Shown here piece by piece: positions 1 to 9,592 of a stretch of DNA of 64,000 bases. Position 1 is the stretch's first letter. Every line of letters starts with the position of its first letter. The position numbers and the translations under genes were made by a program. Source of the DNA: RBG-16-66-20 sp036262835 (lineage in GTDB: Bacteria > Pseudomonadota > Gammaproteobacteria > Burkholderiales > SG8-39); contig DATAID010000043.1 in the NCBI GenBank assembly GCA_036262835.1, positions 1 through 64,000 of the forward strand, written 5' to 3'. The notes below the pieces were generated by a model. It worked only from the letters and a program-made list of their open reading frames with translations, had not been told where the DNA came from and ran no database searches.

Positions 1-630
1 CATTCAGGCGAGGTTGCTTGTCCTGCGCGGGAGCTGGAGGAAGGCGTCGGCGTGACGCTTGGCGCGCGGGAGGTTTGCCGGGGCGCGGGATATTTGTGCA
101 ACCACCCGATGCCCTATCAGGTGGTGCGTTGGCCGCTCGACAAGGGCAAGCTCCGGATCCGCGCCACGCTGCCGGATTTCGTGCGCGGGCGCGACGCCGA
201 GGAGATTCGCGACGCGGCGATCGAGGGCATCCTGCAGTGGGATGGCCGTCCTTTCCCCATCGTCGTGGAAAAGAGCGTGGCCTTCCGCTGGGACATCAAC
301 GTCAACTGGACGCAGGGCCTCAACATGGAGGCCGTGGGCGTTGCCAATCCGGCTTTCAACGTAAAGGGCAAGCGCATCGAGTACTGGTTCCAGGGCATGG
401 GCATCATGGTGCCGCCGGCGGACAGCATGCCGCGGCAGGCGCGGCTCGCGTGGGTCCGCGCGATCGCGGCGCACGAGATGGGACACGCGCTCGGGATCCT
501 CTGGCACAGCGATCGCAAAAGCGACATCATGTATCCGAGCATCAACAGCGCCCCGGAGGCGGTTTCGGACCACGATTACCAGACGATCGATGCGCTCTAC
601 GCGCTGCCGAACGGAGCGACGCTTCAGTAG
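1..630 (+). CDS. Matrixin-like zinc metalloprotease (5' partial)
   Basis: The reading frame is open from base 1, so the gene very probably starts upstream of the window. An internal GTG at 52 is the first possible start seen but need not be used. The clear signature is the extended zinc motif HEMGHALGILWH near nt 472-507, which fits HExxHxxGxxH of matrixin/metzincin peptidases. It is followed by SDIMYPS, a plausible Met-turn region. The visible C-terminal part is about 190 residues, the size of a lone catalytic domain. It is presumably an exported or envelope protease, but the N-terminus that would carry a signal peptide is missing. It converges on lptG with 2 bases between the stop codons. 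Substrate unknown. Confidence 0.8.
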   Translation, partial: HSGEVACPARELEEGVGVTLGAREVCRGAGYLCNHPMPYQVVRWPLDKGKLRIRATLPDFVRGRDAEEIRDAAIEGILQWDGRPFPIVVEKSVAFRWDINVNWTQGLNMEAVGVANPAFNVKGKRIEYWFQGMGIMVPPADSMPRQARLAWVRAIAAHEMGHALGILWHSDRKSDIMYPSINSAPEAVSDHDYQTIDALYALPNGATLQ

Positions 631-632
631 TT

Positions 633-1745
633 CTAGGTTTTAAGCCGCAACCGCACCCACACCGGCCGCAGGCGCTCGATCCAGAGCATCATCAGCGCGG
701 CGGTGGCGAGAAAGAGCAGGCTCGGCACGGTCGCGGCGGCGATCGGCGGCCAGTTCTGGAGCAGCCCGATGTGCGAGAAGAGGCTGTTCAGCATGTGGAA
801 GAAGATGCCGAGCAGGATGCCGAAGAACACTTTTACGCCGACCATCCCCGAGCGCGCGTGCATGTAGGCGAAGGGCAGCGCGAGGCCCATCATGACGAGG
901 GTCGCGAAGGGATAGAGGAGCTTCTTCCAGAGCGCGATCTCGTAGCGCTCGGTCTTCTGCCGGTTCTCCGAGAGGTGCTGGATGTAGCGGTGCAGCTTCC
1001 ACGCCGACATGCGCTCGGGCACGACGATGAGGACGTTCAGCAGGTCGGGGTTCACCGCCGAGCGCCATTCGGCCTCCGGAAAGTGCGCGGTGCGCGGGCC
1101 CGAAGCGTTGATGATGGTTTGCGCGACCTGCAGGAGCCGCCAGCGCCCGCCGCCCGCGTACTCTGCGCGCTCGGCCTGGGTGATCTGGCGCAGACGGTAC
1201 TGCGCGTCGAACTCGTAGATGGTCACGCCGCCGAGCACGTTCGCCTCGCGCGCCTCGCGCACGTTGATGAACGAGCGCTCGTCCTTGAACCACAGGCCCG
1301 ACTCGAAGCCGGTGCCGATCACCGACTGCTGCGAGCGCATGCGCACCTGCTGCGCGGCCTCCTCGCTCGCGGGCGAGACCCATTCGCCCACCGCGAAGGT
1401 GAGGATGATGAAGGTGACGCCGGTCTTGGCGAGGATGCCCGCGGCGCGCCAGGGCGAGAGGCCCGCCGAGCGCAGCACCGTGTACTCGGAGTTGCTGGAA
1501 AGGTGGGCGAGCACATAGAGGGTGCCGATCAGCACCGCGATCGGAAAGAGCTCGTAGAAGTGCCCCGGCACCCAGAGGAGCACCACGGTGAAGATCTGGC
1601 GCAGCTGATAGCTGCCCTGCCCGAGATCGCGCAGCTCGTTGATCAGGTCGAAGAAGGCGAAGAGCGCGAGAAAGCCGAGGAGGACAAAGGCGACCGCGCC
1701 GTAGATCTGGCGCGCGAGGTAGCGCTCGAGGGTGGGCAGCCTCAT
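633..1745 (-). CDS. lptG: LPS export ABC transporter permease LptG
   Basis: LptG is one of the two inner-membrane permeases of the LptB2FG complex, which extracts LPS from the inner membrane and passes it to the LptC-LptA bridge. The 370-residue protein starts MRLPTLERYLARQ, has hydrophobic segments near residues 15-35, 55-80 and 100-120, a periplasmic beta-jellyroll-like middle, and three C-terminal membrane segments, the family layout. The ATG at 1745 overlaps the lptF stop codon (ATGA), which fixes the start over a longer in-frame extension to 1832. It is co-transcribed with and translationally coupled to lptF. Confidence 0.95.
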   Translation of the reverse strand: MRLPTLERYLARQIYGAVAFVLLGFLALFAFFDLINELRDLGQGSYQLRQIFTVVLLWVPGHFYELFPIAVLIGTLYVLAHLSSNSEYTVLRSAGLSPWRAAGILAKTGVTFIILTFAVGEWVSPASEEAAQQVRMRSQQSVIGTGFESGLWFKDERSFINVREAREANVLGGVTIYEFDAQYRLRQITQAERAEYAGGGRWRLLQVAQTIINASGPRTAHFPEAEWRSAVNPDLLNVLIVVPERMSAWKLHRYIQHLSENRQKTERYEIALWKKLLYPFATLVMMGLALPFAYMHARSGMVGVKVFFGILLGIFFHMLNSLFSHIGLLQNWPPIAAATVPSLLFLATAALMMLWIERLRPVWVRLRLKT

Positions 1746-2821
1746 CGCCGCAGCCAGCGCAGGCGGAGCGGCGAGAGGTGACGCGCGAAGAGAACAAGCG
1801 CGACGAGTGCCATCACGCCGTGCACCAGCCACCAGCCGGTGGTGAAGGGGAGCTTCCCCTGCGAGACGCGCGCCTGGCTGACCGAGAGCAGGTTCGAGTA
1901 CACCATGTAGGCGAGCAGCGCGTACATCAGGTTCACCGAGCGCCCGGCGCGCGGGTTGACGAAGCTGAGCGGAATGGCGAGCAGCGCGAGAACGAGCGCC
2001 GACACGGGCATGCCGATGCGCCAGAGGAGCTCGCCCAGGTTGACGCGCGTCGGATTCTCGATGAGGCCGAGGGTTGAGGTGCTCTTGTGCGTGGCGACCG
2101 GCTCGTCGCCTTCCTTGGTCTGGATGCGCGTCGAGTAGCGCTCGAACTCCATGACGCGGAAATCAGCCTCGCCCGGCGTGCCCTCGTAGCGCCGGCCGGA
2201 AAAGAGCACGAGGAAGCGGTCGCCGTTCGGCGCGTACTCGGAGGAGCCGCGCTCGCTCATCATGACGCCGGTGCGCCGGTTCTGGACGGAATTGACGAAG
2301 ACGTTGCGCACCGACTCGCTGTCGCCCGCGATCGACTCGACGAAGAAGACGCGCTCGCGGCTGCGCGACTCGCCGAAGGCGCCCGGCTGCACGCGCGTGA
2401 TGTCGTCGCGCGAGTCGATGCGGCTGCGGTACTCCTCGCTCATCTGCGCCGCCCAGGGCGAGATGAAGAAGGAGAGAAGCCCGATCATGAGCACGAGCGG
2501 CGCGGCGAAGATCATCACCGGCCGGATCCACGCGGTGAGGGAGAGCCCGGAATTGAGCCAGATCATCATCTCCGAATCGCGCCAGCTGCGCGTGAGCTCG
2601 AGCAGCACCGTGATGAAGAGCGTGAGCGAGAGCAGCACCGGCAGCACCGAAAGCGCCGAGAAGCCGAGGAAGGCGACCACCGTCTCCGAGGGAATCTTGC
2701 CGCCGGCCGCCTGGCCAAGGAGCCGGATGAGGCGCGTCGTCACCGCGATGAGGAACAGCGACAGGAACACGGCGATCGCCAGATTGGCGAATTCCCGGAG
2801 CAGCGAGCGTGAAAAGATCAT
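1742..2821 (-). CDS. lptF: LPS export ABC transporter permease LptF
   Basis: This is the partner permease of LptG in the LptB2FGCA transport machine. The 359-residue protein begins MIFSRSLLREFANL and has paired N-terminal hydrophobic segments (about 12-35 and 50-75), another near 100-125, a periplasmic domain, and C-terminal membrane helices around 270-345. It is the first gene of the lptF-lptG operon. It is divergent from pepA with 57 bases between the start codons, an arrangement common in beta- and gammaproteobacteria, so the promoters of both units must lie in that short gap. Confidence 0.95.
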   Translation of the reverse strand: MIFSRSLLREFANLAIAVFLSLFLIAVTTRLIRLLGQAAGGKIPSETVVAFLGFSALSVLPVLLSLTLFITVLLELTRSWRDSEMMIWLNSGLSLTAWIRPVMIFAAPLVLMIGLLSFFISPWAAQMSEEYRSRIDSRDDITRVQPGAFGESRSRERVFFVESIAGDSESVRNVFVNSVQNRRTGVMMSERGSSEYAPNGDRFLVLFSGRRYEGTPGEADFRVMEFERYSTRIQTKEGDEPVATHKSTSTLGLIENPTRVNLGELLWRIGMPVSALVLALLAIPLSFVNPRAGRSVNLMYALLAYMVYSNLLSVSQARVSQGKLPFTTGWWLVHGVMALVALVLFARHLSPLRLRWLRR

Positions 2822-2878
2822 GCGATACTTAGAGGCTCGCCAGCATGACGATCAGTTCTGATTTCACGGGAGAATTTC

Positions 2879-4420
2879 GTGCAATTTAGCATACGCGCGC
2901 TCGCGCCCGAGAAGGCGCGGACCGGCTGCCTCGTCGTGGCCGCCCACGCCGGAGAACATTCGGACGCCGGCGACCGCCCTTCGTTCCAGCTCGCCCGCGG
3001 CGGCCAGCTCGCCGATCGCGCCGCCAGGGGCGCCCTCAAGCGCGCCCTCGCGCAGGGCGATCTCGCCGCCAAGCCCGGCTCGACGCTGCTCCTGCGCAGC
3101 CTGGATGGAAAATTCGGAGGGCTCGCCGCAGAGCGGGTGCTCCTCGTCAGCCTCGGCGCGCGCGGCGAGTACGACGTCGGCGCCTTCCGCAGCGCCGTGC
3201 GCGGCGCGGCCATGGCGCTGAACAGTCTCGGCGCGAAGGACGCGGTCCTTTGCGCGACGGATTTCTCGCTCGGCGCGCGCGGCCTTCCCTGGACGGTCAG
3301 GAACCTCGTGCTCGGCCTGCGCGATGCCGCCTACCGCTTCGAGCAGATGAAGTCGAAGAAGCAGGACGCCCCGAAGCTCGCCTCCATCACGCTCGCCCTC
3401 GCGGGCGCGCCCGTGGGCGCGCAGCTGGAGGGCGCGCTCAAGGAAGCCGTCGCAACCTCCGACGGCATCGACCTCGCCCGGACCCTCGGCAACCTGCCGC
3501 CGAACGTCTGCACGCCCACCTATCTCGCCGAGGAGGCGCGCCGGCTCGCGCGCCAGTTCAAGCTCGAGCTGCGCGTGCTCGAGCGCGCCGACATGGAGAA
3601 GCTTGGCATGGGCGCGCTCCTCGCGGTCACCGCCGGCTCGCGCCAGCCGCCCAAGCTGATCGTGCTGCGCTATGGCGGCGCGGCGAAGAAGAAAAAGCCG
3701 CTCGTCCTCGTCGGCAAGGGCATCACCTTCGACACGGGCGGCATCTCGCTCAAGCCGGCCGGCGAAATGGACGAGATGAAGTTCGACATGTCGGGCGCGG
3801 GCAGCGTGCTCGGCTCGATCCGCGCGCTCGCGGGCATGCGCGCGCCGGTCAACGTGATCGGGGTGATTCCGGCCTGCGAGAACATGCCCGGCGGCGCGGC
3901 GACGCGCCCGGGCGACATCGTCACCACCCTCTCCGGCCAGACAGTCGAGATCCTCAACACCGATGCCGAGGGGCGCCTCATCCTCTGCGACGCGCTCTCC
4001 TACTCGGCGCGCTTCGATCCGGAGGCGGTGATCGACGTCGCCACGCTGACGGGCGCCTGCGTGATCGCGCTCGGCCACGTCGCGACCGGCCTCTTCTCGA
4101 ACGACCAGCGGCTCGCCGATGCATTGCGCTCAGCGGGCGAGGACGCGTGGGATCGCGTCTGGCAGATGCCGCTCTGGGAGGACTACCAGGAGCAGCTGCG
4201 CTCGAACTTCGCCGACTTCGCCAACATCGGCGGGCGCCCGGCGGGCAGCGTCACCGCGGCCTGCTACCTCGCGCGCTTCACGCGCAAGCTGCGCTGGGCG
4301 CACCTCGACATCGCGGGCACGGCCTGGAAGGGCGGCCGCGAGAAGGGCTCGACCGGCCGGCCGGTGCGGCTCCTCGTGCGCTACGCGCTGCGCGCGCACG
4401 GGGCGCGCGCATCCTCCTAG
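2879..4420 (+). CDS. pepA: Leucyl aminopeptidase (M17)
   Basis: Cytosolic M17 aminopeptidase that removes N-terminal residues from peptides with a two-metal centre. In some bacteria PepA is also a DNA-binding protein. At 513 residues it has the usual length. The catalytic segments are present: KGITFDTGG begins at about residue 280 (metal-binding and catalytic Lys), and NTDAEGRL lies at 360-367, the family signature with metal-binding Asp/Glu and catalytic Arg. The GTG start at 2879 has a GGGAGA-like ribosome site a few bases upstream. It heads a pepA-holC-(small gene)-valS string with tight spacing. Confidence 0.97.
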   Translation: MQFSIRALAPEKARTGCLVVAAHAGEHSDAGDRPSFQLARGGQLADRAARGALKRALAQGDLAAKPGSTLLLRSLDGKFGGLAAERVLLVSLGARGEYDVGAFRSAVRGAAMALNSLGAKDAVLCATDFSLGARGLPWTVRNLVLGLRDAAYRFEQMKSKKQDAPKLASITLALAGAPVGAQLEGALKEAVATSDGIDLARTLGNLPPNVCTPTYLAEEARRLARQFKLELRVLERADMEKLGMGALLAVTAGSRQPPKLIVLRYGGAAKKKKPLVLVGKGITFDTGGISLKPAGEMDEMKFDMSGAGSVLGSIRALAGMRAPVNVIGVIPACENMPGGAATRPGDIVTTLSGQTVEILNTDAEGRLILCDALSYSARFDPEAVIDVATLTGACVIALGHVATGLFSNDQRLADALRSAGEDAWDRVWQMPLWEDYQEQLRSNFADFANIGGRPAGSVTAACYLARFTRKLRWAHLDIAGTAWKGGREKGSTGRPVRLLVRYALRAHGARASS

Positions 4421-4428
4421 CGGCGGGC

Positions 4429-4857
4429 GTGACCTCGATCGACTTCTATTTCAACGCGGCCGACCGGATCACGGTCGCCTGCCGCCTCGCGGGCAAGGCG
4501 GTGCAGCAGAAGAACCGCGTGCTCGTCTATGCGCCCGAGCCCGAGATCGCGCAGAAGTTCGACAAGACGCTGTGGACGTTCCAGGCGGTCTCGTTCGTGC
4601 CGCACTGCTACGCGGGCGATGCGCTCGCCGGGGAAACGCCCGTCCTGATCTGCGGCGAAGGCCCGGAGCACGAGGATCGGGACGTTCTCATCAACCTGGG
4701 GCTCGATTGCCCTCCGTTCTTCGCCCGGCACGCGCGGCTGCTCGAGATCGTGCCGCAGGATGAAGAAGGCCGCAGCGCCGCCCGGGCCCGGTACGCGTTC
4801 TACAAGCAGCGGGGCTACGCGCTGCGCAGCCACGACCTCGCCGCCGAGGCGGCATGA
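4429..4857 (+). CDS. holC: DNA polymerase III chi subunit
   Basis: HolC (chi) links the clamp loader of the replicative polymerase to single-stranded-DNA-binding protein. The 142-residue protein begins (V)TSIDFYFNAADR and has the family-type segments QKNRVLVYAP, LWTF and ETPVLICGE. The GTG at 4429 gives the expected length and lies 8 bases after the pepA stop. Its stop overlaps the next start (ATGA). The pepA-holC-valS order is conserved in many proteobacteria and supports the call. Confidence 0.93.
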   Translation: MTSIDFYFNAADRITVACRLAGKAVQQKNRVLVYAPEPEIAQKFDKTLWTFQAVSFVPHCYAGDALAGETPVLICGEGPEHEDRDVLINLGLDCPPFFARHARLLEIVPQDEEGRSAARARYAFYKQRGYALRSHDLAAEAA

Positions 4858-5204
4858 GCGACGAATCCAAAGCCGCGGGCGAGGAGCGCGACGCCAATCT
4901 GCTCATCAGGCGCGTGGACGCCCTCATGCGGCGCCAGCAGGAGGATTCGCAGCGCGCCGTGCAGGAGGTGCCGCTCCTCACCGAGGTGGTCGAGCACGAC
5001 CCGGCGGCCGCGGCCGAGAAGAAGCGCCTCGACGAGGCGCTGGTCGAGGACATCGAGCGGGTGCTGCTCGTGCGCCTGGTGCCCGAGCTGAACAAGCAGA
5101 TTGCCAACCTGCGCGGCGAGCTGGAAAAAGAGCTGCGCAAGTCGGTGCGCGAGGCGGTCGCCCACGCGATCGCGCAGCGCCAGGCCAAGCCGGAAAAAAC
5201 CTGA
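4854..5204 (+). CDS. Small charged helical protein between holC and valS
   Basis: The product has 116 residues and is rich in Glu, Arg, Ala and Leu, with a long predicted helix in the second half (ERVLLVRLVPELN, LRGELEKELRK). There is no signal peptide or membrane segment. I do not recognise a named family. It overlaps the holC stop by ATGA and the valS start by one base (TGATG), so it is almost certainly translated as part of the pepA-holC-valS operon. A role in clamp-loader or translation functions would be guesswork. Confidence 0.8.
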   Translation: MSDESKAAGEERDANLLIRRVDALMRRQQEDSQRAVQEVPLLTEVVEHDPAAAAEKKRLDEALVEDIERVLLVRLVPELNKQIANLRGELEKELRKSVREAVAHAIAQRQAKPEKT

Positions 5205-8011
5205 TGGAACTGGAGAAGAGCTTCGACCCGCGGACGGTCGAAGGCCGCTGGTACTCGCGCTGGGAATCCGCAGGCTGGTTCCGCCAGAGCGGCAAAGGCA
5301 AGCCCTACTGCATCCAACTGCCGCCGCCGAACGTCACCGGCACGCTGCACATGGGGCACGCGTTCCAGCAGACCCTCATGGACTCGCTCATCCGCTATCA
5401 CCGCATGCGCGGCGAGGACACCAACTGGGTGGTCGGCACCGATCACGCGGGCATCGCCACCGAGATCCTCGTCACGCGGCAGCTCGAGGAGCAGGGCGGG
5501 AAAAAGAGCGCGCTCGGCCGCGAGGAATTCATCAAGCGGGTCTGGGACTGGAAGCACCGGTCCGGCTCGACCATCACCCGCCAGATGCGGCGCCTCGGGG
5601 CCTCCGCCAACTGGACCTACGCCGACACCGAGGGCCAGCAGGGCGGCTACTTCACGATGGACGAGAGGATGTCTCGCGCCGTCGTGGAGGTTTTTGTCCG
5701 GCTCCATGAACAGAATCTGATTTACCGCGGAAAAAGACTCGTCAACTGGGACCCCGTGCTCATGACCGCGGTCTCGGACCTGGAAGTGGAGAGCCGCGAG
5801 ACCGAAGGCTCACTGTGGGAAATCGTGTATCCCTTCGTCGACGGGCCGCAGGACTCGACCGACAAGGACGGCAGGCCCGTGAAGCTGCGCGGCATGACGA
5901 TCGCGACCACGCGGCCCGAGACGATGCTCGCCGACGGCGCGGTGGCCGTGCACCCGGACGATCCGCGCTACCGGCACCTCATCGGCAAGCAGGTGATCCT
6001 GCCGCTCTGCGACCGCAACATCCCGGTCGTCGCCGACACGATGGTCGATCGCGAGTTCGGCACCGGCTGCGTCAAGATCACCGGCGCGCACGACTTCAAC
6101 GACTACGGCGCGGCGCTCCGGCACAAGCTGCCGCTCATCGTCATCTTCACGCTCGATGCGAAGGTGAACGAGAACGGCCCGAAGCAGTTCCAGGGCATGG
6201 ATCGCTATGCGGCGAGGAAGGCCGTGGTCGCGCAGCTCGAGCGCGAGAACTTCCTCGTCGGCGTCCAGAAGCACAAGATGATGCTGCCCATCTCGGGCCG
6301 CAGCGGCGTCGTGGTCGAGCCGATGCTGACCAGCCAGTGGTTCGTGAAGATGGAGGGCATGGCCAGGCGCGGGCTGGAGGCCGTCGCCAAGGGCGAAGTG
6401 CGCTTCGTGCCCGAGCACTGGACCGCGACCTACAACCACTGGCTGGAGAACATCCAGGACTGGTGCATCTCGCGCCAGCTCTGGTGGGGCCACCAGGTGC
6501 CTGCCTGGTATGACCAGGAAGGAAATATCTATGTTGCCCGGAATGAGAAAGAGGCGATAGCAAAAGCAAAAGGCAAGAACCTCACCCGCGATCCCGACGT
6601 CTTCGACACGTGGTTCTCCTCCCAGCTCGTGCCCTTCTCGTCGCTCGGCTGGCCGGAGCAAACGCCGGACCTCGAGCGCTACCTGCCCTCGGACGTGCTC
6701 GTCACGGGCAACGACATCATCTTCTTCTGGGTCGCGCGCATGATCATGGCGAGCCTGCACTTCACCGGCAAGGTGCCCTTCCGCGACGTCTACATCAACG
6801 CCATCGTGCGCGACGCCGAGGGCGAGAAGATGTCCAAGTCGAAGGGCAACACGATCGATCCGATCGACCTGATCGATGGCATCGACCTCGACTCGCTGCT
6901 CGAAAAATCGAAGACCGGCCTGCTGCTCGAGGAGCACCAGAAAAAGGTCGAGCGCTACATCAAGGGACACTATCCGAAAGGCATCCCCGCGTTCGGCGCC
7001 GACGCGGTGCGCTTCACCTTCGCCTCGCTCGCGTCCTTCTCGATCACGCTCAACTTCGACCTTAGCCGCTGCGAGGGCTACCGCAACTTCTGCAACAAGC
7101 TCTGGAACGCGACCCGCTTCGTGCTTATGAACATCGAGGGCAAGGACTGCGGCGCGGACCAATCCAAGCCCGTCGAGCTCTCGACCTGGGACAAGTGGAT
7201 CGTCAGCACGCTGCAGCGCACCGAGGCCGAAGTCGAGGCCGGCTTTGCCGAGTACCGCTTCGACAATGTCGCCGGCGCGATCTATCGCTTCGTGTGGGAC
7301 GAGTACTGCGATTGGTACCTGGAAGTGGCCAAGGAGCAGCTTGCGAAAGGGAATGAGACGCAGCAGCGCGGCACGCGGCGGACGCTGGTGCGCGTCCTTG
7401 AAGCGGCGCTACGCCTCGCACACCCGGTCATTCCCTTCATCACCGAGGAGCTCTGGCAGAAGGTGGCGCCACTCGCGGGGAAAAAGGGCGAGACGATCAT
7501 GCTGGAGCCCTACCCGAAATCTCAGCCGGAAAAGATCGACGAGGCTGCAGAGAAGGAAGTCGCGCTCGCCAAGGAGGTCGTGAATGCGGGCCGCTCCCTT
7601 CGCAGCCAGATGAAGATTCCGCCGAAAGACAAGATCGCGTTATTTGCCACCGGAGATCTCAGCGAGACTTCCGCTTCAGCCGTGTTTTCACTGCTCCGCG
7701 TCTCAGCTTTGAATCGCGTGGCAACCCTGCCTGAATCCGATTCCCCTGTCGCAGTCGCAGGCCCCCATCGCCTGATGCCGCAGATCGAGGTCGACCCGGC
7801 GAAAGAGCACGAGCGGCTTGCCAAGGAAATCGGGCGCATCGAAGGCGAGATCGCGAAGGCGAAGGCGAAGCTCGCCAATGCCTCCTTCGTCGAGCGGGCG
7901 CCGGCCAAGGTGGTCGATCAGGAGCGGGCGCGCCTGGCGGGGTTCGAGGCGACCCTCGCCAAGCTGCGTCCGCAGCTCGACAAGGCCGCGGTCCGGACGA
8001 AGCAGGCCTAG
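5204..8011 (+). CDS. valS: Valyl-tRNA synthetase
   Basis: Class Ia synthetase that charges tRNA-Val and edits mischarged Thr. The 935-residue protein is full length. The HIGH-type motif HMGH is at residues 49-52 and the KMSKS loop at 542-546. The C-terminus (about 860-930) is the Lys/Glu-rich coiled coil typical of ValS. The ATG at 5204 overlaps the preceding stop (TGATG); a longer in-frame extension into holC is not needed. Short AT-rich patches (around 6508-6585 and 5690-5750) stand out against the GC-rich surroundings but keep the frame. Confidence 0.98.
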   Translation: MELEKSFDPRTVEGRWYSRWESAGWFRQSGKGKPYCIQLPPPNVTGTLHMGHAFQQTLMDSLIRYHRMRGEDTNWVVGTDHAGIATEILVTRQLEEQGGKKSALGREEFIKRVWDWKHRSGSTITRQMRRLGASANWTYADTEGQQGGYFTMDERMSRAVVEVFVRLHEQNLIYRGKRLVNWDPVLMTAVSDLEVESRETEGSLWEIVYPFVDGPQDSTDKDGRPVKLRGMTIATTRPETMLADGAVAVHPDDPRYRHLIGKQVILPLCDRNIPVVADTMVDREFGTGCVKITGAHDFNDYGAALRHKLPLIVIFTLDAKVNENGPKQFQGMDRYAARKAVVAQLERENFLVGVQKHKMMLPISGRSGVVVEPMLTSQWFVKMEGMARRGLEAVAKGEVRFVPEHWTATYNHWLENIQDWCISRQLWWGHQVPAWYDQEGNIYVARNEKEAIAKAKGKNLTRDPDVFDTWFSSQLVPFSSLGWPEQTPDLERYLPSDVLVTGNDIIFFWVARMIMASLHFTGKVPFRDVYINAIVRDAEGEKMSKSKGNTIDPIDLIDGIDLDSLLEKSKTGLLLEEHQKKVERYIKGHYPKGIPAFGADAVRFTFASLASFSITLNFDLSRCEGYRNFCNKLWNATRFVLMNIEGKDCGADQSKPVELSTWDKWIVSTLQRTEAEVEAGFAEYRFDNVAGAIYRFVWDEYCDWYLEVAKEQLAKGNETQQRGTRRTLVRVLEAALRLAHPVIPFITEELWQKVAPLAGKKGETIMLEPYPKSQPEKIDEAAEKEVALAKEVVNAGRSLRSQMKIPPKDKIALFATGDLSETSASAVFSLLRVSALNRVATLPESDSPVAVAGPHRLMPQIEVDPAKEHERLAKEIGRIEGEIAKAKAKLANASFVERAPAKVVDQERARLAGFEATLAKLRPQLDKAAVRTKQA

Positions 8012-8029
8012 CCGCCCGACGGCGAGCAG

Positions 8030-9592
8030 ATGAGCGCGCCCACACTCCCCGCCCACGAACGATCGCGCGGCTGGGCATTGGCGAGCGGCGCCTTTGCGCT
8101 GGCGTGGATCCTGTCCCTTTTCTTCCAGGACGCGTATCCAGACGAGATCGAGCACCTGCACGTCGCCTGGCTCATCGGCAAGCTGGGGCTCGTCCCGCTG
8201 CGCGATTTCTTCCAGCATCACACGCCGCTCCTCTGGGACCTGCTCGCGCCTTACTACCGCGGCGGGGGCGCAGGCGCCGAGGGGCTTTTCTACGGCCGGG
8301 CGCTCGTCGTCGCGTGCGTGCTCGCGATCGCCTTCGGCGTGCGCAACCTTGCGCGCGCGCGGGCGGCCGAACCCAGCGCAGGAGCGCATGCTTTCGCCCT
8401 CGGCATGGTGTGCCTCGCGACGATTTCGGCGACGTTCACGCCCCTGGTCACGCTTCGTCCCGAGACGCTTTCTGCGGGCCTCGCGAGCCTCGCGCTTGCC
8501 TGCTGGGTCGCCGGTGCAGCGCAGGGAGCCGCGGCCCATGCGCGCCGGCTCTTGCTCGACGCCGTGGCGGGCACGCTCTTTGGCGCCGCGGTGTACTCCA
8601 GCCCGCGCTTTGCCTTGCTCGGCGGCCTGTTCCTCGTCTTCGGCGCCCGGCAGGACAGGATCGTCGAAATCCCGCTCGCGCGACTTTTGGCGCTCGCCGC
8701 CGGCGCCGTCGGCGCTTTTGCGGCGCTCGCCTGGGCGACCGGCTTCGGGCTCGAATACCTGAAGTTTGCCGTGCTCTTCTCGGCCCATTTGCAGAAGGTC
8801 GGCGACCCGGGGCTGCTCGAGGCGCAGCACGGGCAGCTGCACGCCCGCATGCCCTGGCTGCTCGCCGGCACGACCCAGCTCGTGTACCTGCTCGTCGCCT
8901 TCTTCGTCCTGCTCCCGCGAGCGCAGCGCGCCCGCCTCGTCCTGCATGCCTCGTACACGGCGGGCCTCTTCGCGATCTCGCTTGCGGTCAGCTGGCCGCA
9001 CTTCTATGTGCAGAATTTCTACCCTGCGCTCCTGCTCGCCGTCCTGCAGATCGCGTATTTCGCGGCGCAGCTCGACTGGCGCGACTTCGCGCTCGGCCGG
9101 ATCTATCTCGGAACGAGCGCCGCGCTTTGCGGCGTGGCGCTCGTCTGGGCGCTCGCCGTTTCGGTCTCCGCGGGCGAGACGCTCGCCGACAGCGTGCTTT
9201 TCCGCAAGCAGCTGCAAAAGCTGGTCGGCGACAAGGAAGTGGTGCTCATGGCCTACGAGAACCATCCGGTCGGAGTGCGCGACGCCTCGTTCTTCGGCCC
9301 GGGCCTCGTCGACTCACAGGACCGGATGTGCCAGGCCGTCGCGACCTGGACCGGCGCTCCGGCGCTGCCGCGCTGCGACTATTACGCCGATCTGGTCGCG
9401 CGCAATCCGGTCGTCGTCGATTTCAGGCTTGGCGTAATGATGCCCTTCGACAAGCGCCTCGCCGGCCAGGCGCTCATGGCGCAGCGCTACGAGGCAGCGG
9501 TCTTTGCCTCGTCGCACGGGAAAGCGAAGCTGCGCGGCATCTACGTGCAGAAAGCGATCATCGAGCGGGCGCGGTCGCGCCCGGCTCAGTAA
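8030..9592 (+). CDS. Polytopic GT-C-like membrane glycosyltransferase
   Basis: The 520-residue protein has about ten to twelve hydrophobic segments. After the first membrane helix it carries an acidic pair in YPDEIEH (Asp38-Glu39), as in the first periplasmic loop of GT-C fold enzymes that use polyprenyl-phosphate sugars (ArnT/PMT-like). That loop is followed by LRDFFQHHTPLLW, a pattern common in uncharacterised bacterial members. It starts 18 bases after valS and converges on the FecR-domain gene with stops overlapping by 7 bases. Donor and acceptor are unknown. Assignment to GT-C is by layout only. Confidence 0.65.
   Translation: MSAPTLPAHERSRGWALASGAFALAWILSLFFQDAYPDEIEHLHVAWLIGKLGLVPLRDFFQHHTPLLWDLLAPYYRGGGAGAEGLFYGRALVVACVLAIAFGVRNLARARAAEPSAGAHAFALGMVCLATISATFTPLVTLRPETLSAGLASLALACWVAGAAQGAAAHARRLLLDAVAGTLFGAAVYSSPRFALLGGLFLVFGARQDRIVEIPLARLLALAAGAVGAFAALAWATGFGLEYLKFAVLFSAHLQKVGDPGLLEAQHGQLHARMPWLLAGTTQLVYLLVAFFVLLPRAQRARLVLHASYTAGLFAISLAVSWPHFYVQNFYPALLLAVLQIAYFAAQLDWRDFALGRIYLGTSAALCGVALVWALAVSVSAGETLADSVLFRKQLQKLVGDKEVVLMAYENHPVGVRDASFFGPGLVDSQDRMCQAVATWTGAPALPRCDYYADLVARNPVVVDFRLGVMMPFDKRLAGQALMAQRYEAAVFASSHGKAKLRGIYVQKAIIERARSRPAQ

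Noticed and set aside
18..1781. Long plus-strand reading frame opposite lptG
   Set aside because: It is an antisense shadow of lptG created by GC-rich codons; it has Arg/His/Ala-rich composition and no recognisable motif.
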